Source of the DNA: Ga0077527 sp964486865 | GTDB lineage: Bacteria; Pseudomonadota; Gammaproteobacteria; Burkholderiales; SG8-41 | NCBI GenBank assembly: GCA_964486865.1 | Contig: CAZAOZ010000009.1 | Coordinates: forward strand, 12,369-76,368 | Direction of reading: 5' to 3' | DNA: 64,000 nt | In this document: piece after piece, positions 16,865-24,818 of the stretch | How the letters are laid out: every line of letters starts with the position of its first letter | How positions within the stretch are numbered: position 1 is the first letter of the stretch | Made by a program: the position numbers and the translations under genes | Notes under the pieces: model-generated | Told to the model about the DNA's origin: nothing | Seen by the model: the letters and a program-made list of their open reading frames with translations, nothing else | Database searches by the model: none

Positions 16865-17839
16865 CTAATCCACCTTCGCGCCGGAAGCCTTGACCACCTT
16901 TGCCCATTTTTCGACTTCGGATTTGACGTATGCAGTCATGAATTCCGGAGTGCTGGGGGCGGGTTCGGCGCCAAAGGACACCAGCTTTTCGACAATGTCG
17001 GGCATGGTCAGGATTTTGCCGACCTCGCCGTTGATTCTCGTGATGACATTCTTCGGAGTGCCCGCCGGCACCTGCATGCCGTACCACTGCGTCACTTCGT
17101 ATCCGGGCAGGCCCGATTCCGCAATGGTGGGCACGTTTGGAACCAGCCTGGAACGCTTGGCTGTCGTAACACCCAGCGCTTTGAGCCTGCCCGTTGCGGT
17201 GTGCGGAATGGCAATGGTGATCGGGCTGAACAGCATCAATGCCTCCCCGGACAGCACGGCGGTCAGTGCTGGCGGGCTTCCCTTGTACGGAATGTGCAGG
17301 ACATTGATCCCGGCCATGGCCTTGAAGAGTTCGCCTGCAAGGTGCGCTGGCGTACCGTTGCCGCTGGACGCGTAGTTCAGATCCCCCGCCCTGGCCTTGG
17401 CGAGGGCGATCAGTTCCCTGACGTTTTTGACCGGCAGCGACGGGTGAGCGACCAGCAGGTTCGGCACATACGCGATGATGCTGACGGGCAGCAGATCCCT
17501 GAATGTGTCGTAAGGCAGCTTGTACATGCTCGGTGCAATCGTGAAGGCGGCCGTGTGCACGAGCAGCGTGTGTCCGTCGGGCGCGCTCTTGGTGACCGCG
17601 GTCACGGCGGCCATGCCTCCGGCAGTGGCCCTGTTTTCGACGATAACGGGCTGCCGCCAGGACTCGTTCATCTTCTGCGCCATGGCCCGGGTGATCGCAT
17701 CGGGCGCGGAGCCCGGAGCGGTGGCAATCGAAATGGTGATGGCCTTGCTGGGGTAAGACTGCGCGCAGACGTCATTCGCCCATCCGAGTGCGGATGCGGT
17801 CAGCAGGGCTGCCAAAACTCCGGAATGGTTCTTCATCAT
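16865..17839 (-). CDS. Bug/TctC-family substrate-binding protein
   Basis: A 324-residue receptor with signal peptide (about residues 1-26, ending NDVCAQ). Landmarks are ITISIATAPGSAPD, IVENRATAGGMA, PDGHTLLVH and HIPYKGSPPA. DGH replaces the usual DGY, and ATAPGSAPD is unusual in the first pocket loop. It lies 33 bases after the enolase-superfamily gene on the same strand, so the two form a unit and the receptor probably captures that enzyme's acid substrate. Confidence 0.93.
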   Translation of the reverse strand: MMKNHSGVLAALLTASALGWANDVCAQSYPSKAITISIATAPGSAPDAITRAMAQKMNESWRQPVIVENRATAGGMAAVTAVTKSAPDGHTLLVHTAAFTIAPSMYKLPYDTFRDLLPVSIIAYVPNLLVAHPSLPVKNVRELIALAKARAGDLNYASSGNGTPAHLAGELFKAMAGINVLHIPYKGSPPALTAVLSGEALMLFSPITIAIPHTATGRLKALGVTTAKRSRLVPNVPTIAESGLPGYEVTQWYGMQVPAGTPKNVITRINGEVGKILTMPDIVEKLVSFGAEPAPSTPEFMTAYVKSEVEKWAKVVKASGAKVD

Positions 17840-17872
17840 GTCCTCTTTCCTGAAAATGTATCGATGAGCGTC

Positions 17873-19018
17873 TTATTTTGCTGCGAATTCTTTCAGCGCA
17901 TCCAGGTTCGGGGAAAACCCGATGCCCGCAGAACCGCTCAAGGTGACGAACCCATCCGTCACCTTGATGTCGTCTGGCATCAACAGTTCGCGCAAAGGGT
18001 TCGGATTGGCGTCAAACTCGCCCCAGCCCTTGCCGCCGGCCGCTCCTAACAGGTTCAGCGAAGACATCAGGCCGACTGAACTGCCGAGCCAGTGCGGACA
18101 GAACTGGATGCCCGCGGCAATGGCGCGGCGCCCCAGAGGCAGGCATTCAGTGAAGCCCCCCCACTTGCCCATGTCGGGCTGCAGAAATTGCAGCACGCCG
18201 CTTTCGACGAACCCGTCAAACGCAGCGCGTCCGCGGACATTCTCCCCGGCGGCCAGGGGCAGGAGACTGCTGCCGGCCAGCGCCTTCCAGGCGGCCAACG
18301 GCTCGTCTCCGGCGATCGGCTCCTCCATCCAGACGGGTTTGAATTCCGCGAATTTCCGGCACTCTTCCTTCGCCTGTTCGACCGTCCAGCGCTGGTTTGC
18401 GTCGTACATCAATTTTCCGGATTTCCCCAGTATGGTTCTCAGCTCGGCGGAATTCTTCAGATCCACCGCGGATTCCACGCCAACCTTGAGCTTGGCCGCA
18501 CGGAATCCGTTTTTTACCGCCTGGGCAGCCAGCGGGCCAGGCTCGTCAGGGCTCAGACCGCTGGCATAAACCTCAACCCGGGATATACCGCCGAAGTATT
18601 GCCAGAGCGGCTTTCCGGCGCGCTTCGCCACCAGGTCCCACAGGGCGTTGTCGATGCCCGCAGCGATCTGCGCAAAAGGACCGTGCTCGCCCGCGGTGAC
18701 CGACGGAATACGCAGCGCCTTTTCCAGCGCACGAAACACCTGCTCCGGGCCCCCGAAATCGCGACCGACAACGATCGGCGCTGCAACGAGATTGATGAGA
18801 TCCGCGCGATGGTGGGCGCCCCGGGGCGGGTAATTGCACCAAACCTCTCCCCAGCCCTGGGCGCCGTCCTGGTCGGTGATCCGGACCAGCAGGGCGCTGC
18901 GCGAGGTCAGCGTACGCCAGGAATTTCTGACCGGCTTCGCAATCGGCGCATCCAGAGCAAACGTGCTGATCTCGCCGATGCGGATAGGCGCGGAAACGCC
19001 TACTGAAAGATGATCCAA
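17873..19018 (-). CDS. Mandelate racemase/muconate-lactonizing (enolase superfamily) enzyme
   Basis: A 381-residue enolase-superfamily enzyme acting on an acid by abstracting the alpha proton. AAKLKVG carries the KxK catalytic lysines. Metal ligands are in LMYDANQRW (Asp), WMEEPI (Glu) and PLAAGENV (Glu). FLQPDMGKWGGFTECLPL and CPHW complete the barrel. The His in the CPHW segment may be the other base. The open frame runs 116 codons further up, through unrelated sequence. The start chosen is TTG at 19018, with GGAGG 5 bases upstream; the next in-frame ATG is at 19075. Sugar acids are the usual substrates, but specificity cannot be read. Confidence 0.87.
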   Translation of the reverse strand: MDHLSVGVSAPIRIGEISTFALDAPIAKPVRNSWRTLTSRSALLVRITDQDGAQGWGEVWCNYPPRGAHHRADLINLVAAPIVVGRDFGGPEQVFRALEKALRIPSVTAGEHGPFAQIAAGIDNALWDLVAKRAGKPLWQYFGGISRVEVYASGLSPDEPGPLAAQAVKNGFRAAKLKVGVESAVDLKNSAELRTILGKSGKLMYDANQRWTVEQAKEECRKFAEFKPVWMEEPIAGDEPLAAWKALAGSSLLPLAAGENVRGRAAFDGFVESGVLQFLQPDMGKWGGFTECLPLGRRAIAAGIQFCPHWLGSSVGLMSSLNLLGAAGGKGWGEFDANPNPLRELLMPDDIKVTDGFVTLSGSAGIGFSPNLDALKEFAAK

Positions 19019-19146
19019 ACTGTCCTCCCTGCCTGAGGTGAATCGTGTCGGTAATGTTTTTGCGCTCGGCGTCATGGCCGGGCAATGGCGACGTGCAGGA
19101 CGAAGTATAGCGATGCCCTTGCAGGGGCACTGCAAGCCCGCGGGCT

Positions 19147-19485
19147 TCAGGCCGGCATGCCGAATTCTTTGCGGCAGACCTCCGCCAGCGCCGCAACCCC
19201 TTGGTTGATTTCCTCGTGGCTGAGATTGGCGAAGCACAGCCGCAGGCGGCTGCGGGCGCGCGCCTTGTTCACCGACCACTCCGGCCCGGGATTGATGGCG
19301 ACACCCGCGGCCTGCGCCAGCGGGTAGAGCCGCAGCGCATCCACGCCGTCCGGCAGCTTCACCCACAGGAAGATGCCGCCCTGCGGGTCGTCGAATTCCG
19401 CCGCCGTGCCGAAATGCTCACGCAGTGATTCCATCAGCGTCGTGAGCTTGGCACGCAGGCTCCTGTATCCGCCGCTCCATGACCT
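19147..19485 (-). pseudogene. Remnant of a PLP-dependent aminotransferase (C-terminal domain only)
   Basis: An open frame encodes YRSLRAKLTTLMESLREHF, then DDPQGGIFLWVKLPDGVDA and NPGPEWSVNK...RLRLCFANLSHEEINQGVAALAEVC, the C-terminal domain of a MocR/2-aminoadipate-type aminotransferase. Nothing of the PLP-binding domain is found upstream. Homology fades near 19485 and no start codon with a ribosome site is evident, so it is a fragment. The same tail exists again at 8116-8292. From 19486 to 19711 there is no gene, only an AT-rich motif at 19610-19640. Confidence 0.75.
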
Positions 19486-19609
19486 GACCCGTAATCACCT
19501 TTAATTTCCTGCAGGTGAACGGCGCGTAATCCCCAACGTTTATTTGCGATGCAGCGGTTGGCTTGGATGGCCAGCGCGCGTGCAAGAGAGAATACGCAGG
19601 GCACGCCAC

Positions 19610-19640
19610 GCCATAAATTATTGTAAAAACAACGGGTTAT
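19610..19640 (+). repeat. AT-rich interspersed motif, copy 3
   Basis: It contains TTGTAAAAACAACGGGTTAT, the copy most similar to the one inside the coding sequence at 63847. It lies between the aminotransferase remnant and a TA module. Confidence 0.5.
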
Positions 19641-19711
19641 GAGTTCTCCGCACAGGCGCATCAATCCCGCCACACGCCGCCCGCGCACCGCCGGACCGGA
19701 TATACCTGTTC

Positions 19712-20104
19712 ATGTATAATTCACGAAAGTCGGGCACCGAAAAGCCGCTGCAATGGATAGGTAGCAGCTACAAGGACCTCATGGCGTTACCGCCCGACGT
19801 GCGGCGGTTTTTCGGGTTTGCCTTGTCGTTGGCGCAGGCAGGCGACCGGCATGACGCCGCCAAAGTGCTCAAGGGTTTCAGCGGCGCGGGCGTACTGGAA
19901 GTTGTGGAAAACGACATCGCGGGCACCTATCGTGCGGTGTACACCGTAAAGTTTGAGGAAGCAGTGTTTGTACTTCACTGTTTTCAGAAGAAGAGCAGGC
20001 GCGGCATCGCCACCCCGAAAGACGACATCGACATTATTCGCGCAAGGCTCAAGGTGGCGGAGGCTTATGCGCAGGAGCTGCGAAATGAAAAAAAAGCGAA
20101 TTGA
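19712..20104 (+). CDS. HigB-like (Gp49 family) toxin
   Basis: A 130-residue phage-derived Gp49-type toxin of the RelE superfamily. KPLQWIGSSYKDLMALPPDVRRFFGFALSLAQAG, DAAKVLKGFSGAGVLEVVE, TYRAVYTVKF and VLHCFQKKSRRGIATPK are the hallmark blocks. The 3' end overlaps the antitoxin start by 20 bases. A TATAAT lies just inside the ATG at 19712, so the promoter and the exact start are uncertain; no alternative in-frame ATG exists nearby. Confidence 0.88.
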   Translation: MYNSRKSGTEKPLQWIGSSYKDLMALPPDVRRFFGFALSLAQAGDRHDAAKVLKGFSGAGVLEVVENDIAGTYRAVYTVKFEEAVFVLHCFQKKSRRGIATPKDDIDIIRARLKVAEAYAQELRNEKKAN

Positions 20105-20417
20105 AGGCGTTGAAGTCCGGCGCGGTTCCGGCAATGTGTATGCCGATCTGGGGCTGCCCGATGCCGAAGAACTCAAGATCAAGACCGGGCTCGTCATCGA
20201 AATCCGTAAAGCCATACGGCACCTTGGGCTGACACAGCACGAGGCGGCCAGGCGCATGGGGCTTACCCAGCCCAAAGTATCGGGGATCATGCGCGGCGAT
20301 CTTTCCAACCTTTCCGAACGCAAGTTGATGGATTGCCTGACGCGGCTGGGTTACGACATTGAAATCAGCGTGCGACCGGCGAAAGCCAGGGTGGGGCATC
20401 TGGTGCTGGCGGCGTAG
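20085..20417 (+). CDS. XRE-family antitoxin (HigA-like)
   Basis: A 110-residue antitoxin with helix-turn-helix at about residues 40-75 (IRKAIRHLGLTQHEAARRMGLTQPKVSGIMRGD), the HTH_37-type layout usual for partners of Gp49 toxins. GSGNVYADLGLPDAEEL at the N-terminus is also characteristic. ATG at 20085 with CAGGAG upstream; it overlaps the toxin gene by 20 bases. Confidence 0.87.
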   Translation: MKKKRIEGVEVRRGSGNVYADLGLPDAEELKIKTGLVIEIRKAIRHLGLTQHEAARRMGLTQPKVSGIMRGDLSNLSERKLMDCLTRLGYDIEISVRPAKARVGHLVLAA

Positions 20418-20514
20418 TTCGGGAAATTCGTTGCGGATCCTTCACTACGCGCGGTCGGATGGTGTGCTGTTCAAAGTTTCGCGGTCGGGGAAACCCGTGC
20501 CTGGCTTATTTAAT

Positions 20515-20593
20515 TAGAAGCCATCTCAAAAACACTCCCTCTCCCCGCATCTGCGGGGAGAGGGTTGGGGAGAGGGGGGGTAGATGGCTTCTA
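20515..20593. mobile_element. MITE-like element (family B) with 12-bp inverted ends
   Basis: The ends TAGAAGCCATCT and AGATGGCTTCTA are perfect inverted repeats around a CCTCTCCCC-type palindrome; 79 bases in all, no gene. A partial copy sits at 31894-31959. It lies in the 370-base gap (20418-20787) between a TA module and hflX, which otherwise holds only the repeat at 20648-20705. Confidence 0.75.
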
Positions 20594-20647
20594 GAGCTTG
20601 CGCCCCTCGCGCCAGTCGCGCAGTGTTGTGAGAAACTGGCCGAAGAC

Positions 20648-20705
20648 ACCAAGGGTCAGCATTCTTTGGCGGTCATGAAAACAATACTGACTCTGATCCC
20701 GAGTG
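20648..20705. repeat. Diverged copy of the family C element
   Basis: It begins ACCAAGGGTC and continues AGCATTCTTT and TCATGAAAACAATAC. It aligns with the 63-base element at 30810-30872 but has lost five bases and most of its right inverted repeat. No coding sequence. Confidence 0.55.
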
Positions 20706-20787
20706 TTCTAAGCTGTGAAAATGCACTCGGGGCTTGGTCATTGGGCGTACTATCTGCGCTCGATCACACAGGAAAAATCCGCCCCGC

Positions 20788-22254
20788 ATGTCCAAAGCCG
20801 TCAATTGCACCCCGAAGCGCGCTGTCGTCGCTGCCGTACAGCTGACCGGGGTCAGCGACTCGGAGTTCGAAGCTTCGTTGACCGAACTGCGTGAACTGGC
20901 CAAGACGCTGGGCTTCGAGGTGGTGGCGACCTTCACGCAAAGGCGCGCCAGTTTCGACGCGACGGCTTACCTGGGTACCGGCAAGCGCGAGGAGTTGCGC
21001 CGCTTTGTGCAGGGCGAGGCTGCGGCGGACGCCGCTGCCGGGGAACCGCGGGAAGCGCCTGCTGTGGAACAGGGCGCGGACCAGTTGCCGGAAACACGGC
21101 CGGAAAAGCGGGCCGCGCGCCATGGCGCCGTCGCGGCGCGCGAGGCGGCCAAGGCATTGGCCGGGTCCGACACCCGCCGGGCTGCATTCGTCCTGGTTGA
21201 CCACGACATTTCGCCGTCGCAGGCGCGCAATCTGGAAAACGAGATCGGCTGTGACGTGCTGGACCGCACCATGGTCATCCTCGAAATCTTCCACCGCCAC
21301 GCGCGCTCCAATGCGGCACGGGCGCAGGTGGAAATCGCCCGCCTGCGTTACCTGGCGCCACGCCTGCGCGAGGCGGCCAAGCTGGCCGGACCGCAGGGGC
21401 GGCAGCGCAGCGGAGTCGGTGGCCGCGGTGCCGGTGAAGGCGCGGGCGAGGCGGACCGCGCCAAGATCCGTGACCGTATCGCGGAGTTGAAGCAGGAGAT
21501 CACGGCCCTCGACCTCGAACGCCAGGTGCAGCGCGCACGGCGCCAGGAGAGCCAGGGCCTGGCGCGCGTGGCGCTGATCGGCTACACCAACGCCGGCAAG
21601 TCCACCCTGATGCGCGCGCTGACCGGGAGCGAGGTGCTGGTCGCCAACAAGCTGTTCGCGACGCTCGACACCACCGTGCGCGCGCTGGTGCCCGAGGGCG
21701 TGCCGCGCGTGCTGGTGAGTGACACGGTGGGTTTCATCAAGAACCTGCCGCATGACCTGGTCGCCTCGTTCAAGTCAACGCTGGAAGAAGCCGCCGAAGC
21801 GTCGCTGCTGCTCCACGTGATCGACGCCAGCGACCCCGGGTTCGAACGCCAGATCAATGTGACCGAGAAGGTGATCGAGGAAATCGATGCGGGCAAGGTG
21901 CCGCGCCTGCGCGTGTTCAACAAGATCGATCAGGTCGGCGATGCCAAGGCGCAGGCCGCACGCACCAAGGCCTTGCGCGCGCAATACCCCAAGTGCATCG
22001 TGTTGAGCGCCGTTGACAAGGATGACGTGGCGAAGCTGCACAAGACGATCCGTGCGTTTTTCAGCCGGCGCCTGGTCAAGGCTGAGTTGTTCCTGCCCTG
22101 GTCGGCGCAGCAACTGCGCGGCGAATTGTTTGCGCAATGCCAGGTGCTGGAGGAGCGGGCCGACGCGGAGGGGGCGCACTTCAGCGTGCGCGGCGAGCGC
22201 AAGGACATCGATGGCCTGCGCGAGCGCATCGGACTGGCGATGGGGGGGCGTTAG
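20788..22254 (+). CDS. hflX: GTPase HflX
   Basis: A 488-residue HflX, a ribosome-binding GTPase that splits stalled ribosomes. The N-terminal HflX domain has the glycine-rich loop LVDHDISPSQARNLENEIGCDVLDRTMVILEIFHRHA. A Gly-rich, basic linker (about residues 205-230) and coiled coil (residues 225-255) follow. The G domain has GYTNAGKST (G1), DTVGFIKNLPH (G3) and NKID (G4). A C-terminal domain ends the protein. The frame opens earlier, but MSKAVNCTPKRAV at 20788 fits. A longer-than-usual acidic insert (residues about 70-115) separates the first strands. A terminator follows. Confidence 0.96.
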   Translation: MSKAVNCTPKRAVVAAVQLTGVSDSEFEASLTELRELAKTLGFEVVATFTQRRASFDATAYLGTGKREELRRFVQGEAAADAAAGEPREAPAVEQGADQLPETRPEKRAARHGAVAAREAAKALAGSDTRRAAFVLVDHDISPSQARNLENEIGCDVLDRTMVILEIFHRHARSNAARAQVEIARLRYLAPRLREAAKLAGPQGRQRSGVGGRGAGEGAGEADRAKIRDRIAELKQEITALDLERQVQRARRQESQGLARVALIGYTNAGKSTLMRALTGSEVLVANKLFATLDTTVRALVPEGVPRVLVSDTVGFIKNLPHDLVASFKSTLEEAAEASLLLHVIDASDPGFERQINVTEKVIEEIDAGKVPRLRVFNKIDQVGDAKAQAARTKALRAQYPKCIVLSAVDKDDVAKLHKTIRAFFSRRLVKAELFLPWSAQQLRGELFAQCQVLEERADAEGAHFSVRGERKDIDGLRERIGLAMGGR

Positions 22255-22283
22255 GGGCTGTGGCCATGCAGGCGCAAAAGAAA

Positions 22284-22306
22284 GCCACCGTTACGGTGGC
22301 TTTTTT
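22284..22306 (+). terminator. Rho-independent terminator of hflX
   Basis: GCCACCG and CGGTGGC arms with a TTA loop are followed by six T, 30 bases after the hflX stop. Confidence 0.85.
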
Positions 22307-22441
22307 AATGCGATTGCGTGAAACGGATTCAGGCGGTGACGCTGATCGGAGTCGAATTGTTGAAAAAGAAATCGACCCCGGCACCTGTGATTTTTCTTTG
22401 ACTCGGACCCCTAGTGTTGTTGACGTTTGATTGCTTGCCAT

Positions 22442-22482
22442 CGGACACCTCCTTCATTAATGTTACCTATTGAAGTGTCCGT
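22442..22482. repeat. Inverted repeat at the edge of the AT-rich island, possibly an IS end
   Basis: CGGACACCTCC and GAAGTGTCCG form imperfect inverted arms about 20 bases apart, just outside the ubiquitin-like operon. The following GTCCGGGTCAGCTCAATCTG resembles insertion-sequence ends but no transposase is left. From 22307 to 22524 no gene is seen; 22341-22410 resembles the GATCGGAGTC/GACTCGGACC type of short repeat. Confidence 0.35.
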
Positions 22483-22524
22483 ACTGTCCGGGTCAGCTCA
22501 ATCTGTCCCCAATTGGTTTTGCTT

Positions 22525-23937
22525 TCATTTGATTGAAACAGGCGGCCCCCAGAGCGCGGTATTAACCTTTGTCATTATCAAGTGACCGCAGAATGCGCAA
22601 GTTGGTTGCTTGGGGCGCATGACTCGCCTGCGGCCCAACGGCGGAAACCACGGACTCAATCGCCAGTAGTTGAACTCTTTTTGGGTCGGCGCATTTCCCA
22701 AGCGCCGCACCACTTCAAGTGCTAGTAATGTGCCCGCTAAGACTGAAACGAAAGCAAATGGAGCGATCGTTCTTTTGTCCGCTATAACGGAAAGCTGTCC
22801 TTCAGCGCACATTTTCTTGAAAAATGAATCGTAGGCCATGCCTTCGATTTCAGTGATCTGTGCTTTTGGGAATCGGGTAACGATTATCAGAGCCGCCGAG
22901 CGAGAAATTCTCTCAGTTCGCACCTCATTTATCGTAACGCCTAAGTGATCTGCGATGTGTTTTTCGCGCGTGAACTCTTCAATGTCTGGTTCGTATATAC
23001 AACTTAAGCAGGCATGCTTATTTGGCTGGCGATGGTAGTGCAGAACAATCTCACGAATATCGGTCGTAGATGCATCGAAGACCTCGCCGGGAAACTCGTT
23101 TTGCAGCTCTCGGCGCGCACGCCGACTATCTACGGCGACAATCAATCTGCGTAACCAAGGGCCATCCGTCTTTTCCGGAAGATTCTGCAGGCGGCTGCGG
23201 CGAGGTGTTAGTTCGAGATTTGGGAATAATGGTTGCGCCTTAGCCTTGAGTTGATCGACCTTTGCTTTTCCAATGTCTTCTGGATCGAACCAAATTTGTC
23301 GATTCAAATTTCCAGAGGAAACTATGTCGTCGTCAACGATCTCCAATTGGCCTGAGAGCTGGAGATGTTGCGCTGCCCAAAGAAAACCATTTCCGATCGC
23401 GCCGGCGCCCGCGAGGTAAGCATGCCCGATATCGATGGTCTGCTCGAGAGACTGTATATTGACCCCTAGTTCGCTAAAACGAACAATAAACGGATCCGGA
23501 AGTTCGAATGGGAGTATGCCGCCTATCGCGTAGTAAAGTGTTGCTGCTGATGCGTAGCAAGCGGTTAAAAGGGCCAAGATCGGTGGAATGTGGTCGCAAG
23601 AGGAAACGACTTTCGGATTTGTGCTTATTACGATCTGATCGGCGGTCACGCTAAGGTAAACCTTGGGTGCATTAGTGCGCGGCGGTGCCGATCCAATTAC
23701 CAGTTCAGCGGCCGTCCCTGAATCCCGCATTGTTGCGGATGCATAACGTACGGTCCGATTTAGCAGATTAACAACCTCGTGTGCGATATTTTGTGCCTCG
23801 AGGCTGTCCTGCGGCGCGTTGATCAAAATGGCGAGATCTAGAGCTTCCGCCGCAGACTCAGTACCAAGGCCTAATATTGCTGCGAGCGTGGCGGCATTTT
23901 CAAGGCGTGCTTCGGGAGTCAGTTGAGTTGCAACCAT
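22525..23937 (-). CDS. E1-like (ThiF/HesA superfamily) activating enzyme of a ubiquitin-like system
   Basis: A 470-residue protein in two parts. An N-terminal region (about residues 1-165) has no motif I recognise, and a ThiF-type adenylation domain follows. LAGAGAIGNGF is the nucleotide loop, and EIVDDDIVSSGNLNRQIWF holds the Asp, Asn and Arg that position ATP. HACLSCIY and PTCAFCGH give two CxxC pairs for a structural zinc. KKMCAEGQLS supplies a candidate catalytic cysteine. Expected role: adenylate the Gly-rich C-terminus of the Ub-like protein at 24818 and carry it as thioester. Start at 23937 overlaps the JAMM gene by 19 bases; a GTG at 23970 is possible. AT-richer than its chromosome neighbours. 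Confidence 0.88.
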   Translation of the reverse strand: MVATQLTPEARLENAATLAAILGLGTESAAEALDLAILINAPQDSLEAQNIAHEVVNLLNRTVRYASATMRDSGTAAELVIGSAPPRTNAPKVYLSVTADQIVISTNPKVVSSCDHIPPILALLTACYASAATLYYAIGGILPFELPDPFIVRFSELGVNIQSLEQTIDIGHAYLAGAGAIGNGFLWAAQHLQLSGQLEIVDDDIVSSGNLNRQIWFDPEDIGKAKVDQLKAKAQPLFPNLELTPRRSRLQNLPEKTDGPWLRRLIVAVDSRRARRELQNEFPGEVFDASTTDIREIVLHYHRQPNKHACLSCIYEPDIEEFTREKHIADHLGVTINEVRTERISRSAALIIVTRFPKAQITEIEGMAYDSFFKKMCAEGQLSVIADKRTIAPFAFVSVLAGTLLALEVVRRLGNAPTQKEFNYWRLSPWFPPLGRRRVMRPKQPTCAFCGHLIMTKVNTALWGPPVSIK

Positions 23938-24380
23938 GAATATACATTTTCTGATGGCACTTCCGTCCACCTAGCATCGCCAGAGAAATGGAAGACCTTC
24001 GTCTGACTAAGAAAATTGACGGTTGTGGTTTTGCTTGCGAAGTAGGGAACGACAAGTGATAAGGCACCTTCATGTCGGATGATGGCCCATGCATCGTCAG
24101 CCCGTGAATGAAACGCCTCTAGCGGATGGGAATGTACTTGCGCCGCTACCATAAGTCGGCGTTGGCGCAATTCTGCGTAGAGGGTGTTCATGCTGGCCCG
24201 CGGAATTTGAAACATATCTGCCCGCGCAACTTGTTCGGGTCGATATGCATCGACGACGTCGATGCAATTCCCATTGCGGCGGCCCAGCCAAAGCATGACG
24301 CACTCTCGGCGGTGCTGCCCGGCATCACGCAGTTGAGATAGGGTCATCTCTACCAAGGTAAGTGAGCAATTCACTATCAT
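23919..24380 (-). CDS. JAB/MPN (JAMM) metalloprotease, prokaryotic deubiquitinase-like
   Basis: A 153-residue Prok-JAB protease. The zinc site HSHPLEAFHSRADD (residues 83-96) supplies two His and an Asp, and ECVMLWLGRR (Glu26) the catalytic Glu. In related operons the JAMM protein trims the Ub-like precursor or removes it from targets. Here the Ub-like protein already ends in four glycines, so removal from targets is more likely than maturation; that is inference. ATG immediately follows the stop of the upstream gene, showing tight coupling. Confidence 0.9.
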   Translation of the reverse strand: MIVNCSLTLVEMTLSQLRDAGQHRRECVMLWLGRRNGNCIDVVDAYRPEQVARADMFQIPRASMNTLYAELRQRRLMVAAQVHSHPLEAFHSRADDAWAIIRHEGALSLVVPYFASKTTTVNFLSQTKVFHFSGDARWTEVPSENVYSWLQLN

Positions 24381-24818
24381 TTATCCGGTTCCTTTCAGCC
24401 AGGCGTGCCAGATTTGGGTGAGTATTCCACCAATCGTGTAACTCGAATGATCCCGAAGGTTTTCCCAAGGATCGCCCACATGGCTCGGATGCGTGTGATA
24501 TTCACGGGCGCCGCGCATGCAGATGAACTGGCGGTTTGCCACGGGGTGAAGGGACCCGTTGAAAACGCCCGTTGGATTGGTCAATGGCGCCGTGAGTGGT
24601 GTGCCGTCTACCGCGTGCAACGAGATCTCTGGCGGCAATTCGTTCCAATCGGCACACATGAGTCGTAGCCGCAATGGGGTACGGCCTGGTGCCGTGAATG
24701 AGCAATCCACTAAGGGAAACTCTAGCGAATTAAACGTCCAGCCCCGCCGCTGCCCCAATGCTTGCGTTAACGTAGCCACATCCGCGTCGAATAACGCCTT
24801 GGCCGCTGCCGCGTGCAT
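24381..24818 (-). CDS. CEHH-motif E2-like/metal-binding protein of the ubiquitin-like operon
   Basis: A 145-residue protein with a conserved C-x5-E-x-H-x-H cluster (Cys100, Glu106, His108, His110 in FICMRGAREYHTH). This fits the predicted metal-binding CEHH family described beside bacterial E1 and JAB genes. The order of elements is also what an E2 fold would show: a LHP motif, cysteine after a strand, downstream DPWENLR, and final helix ILTQIWHAWL. Cys100 could therefore be the conjugating cysteine. I cannot decide between metal binder and E2 from sequence. Its start overlaps the Ub-like gene stop by one base (TAATG). Confidence 0.72.
   Translation of the reverse strand: MHAAAAKALFDADVATLTQALGQRRGWTFNSLEFPLVDCSFTAPGRTPLRLRLMCADWNELPPEISLHAVDGTPLTAPLTNPTGVFNGSLHPVANRQFICMRGAREYHTHPSHVGDPWENLRDHSSYTIGGILTQIWHAWLKGTG

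Noticed and set aside
19019..19366. Extended N-terminus of the enolase-superfamily gene
   Set aside because: The extra 116 residues are read from the aminotransferase remnant in a wrong frame; a TTG with good ribosome site begins at the true domain.
19712..19720. TATAAT as proof that the toxin gene starts further downstream
   Set aside because: No good -35 at the right distance and no alternative in-frame start keeping the conserved KPLQWIGSS block.
22442..22500. A named insertion sequence at the island edge
   Set aside because: Only a short inverted repeat is visible, no transposase remnant, so no family can be claimed.
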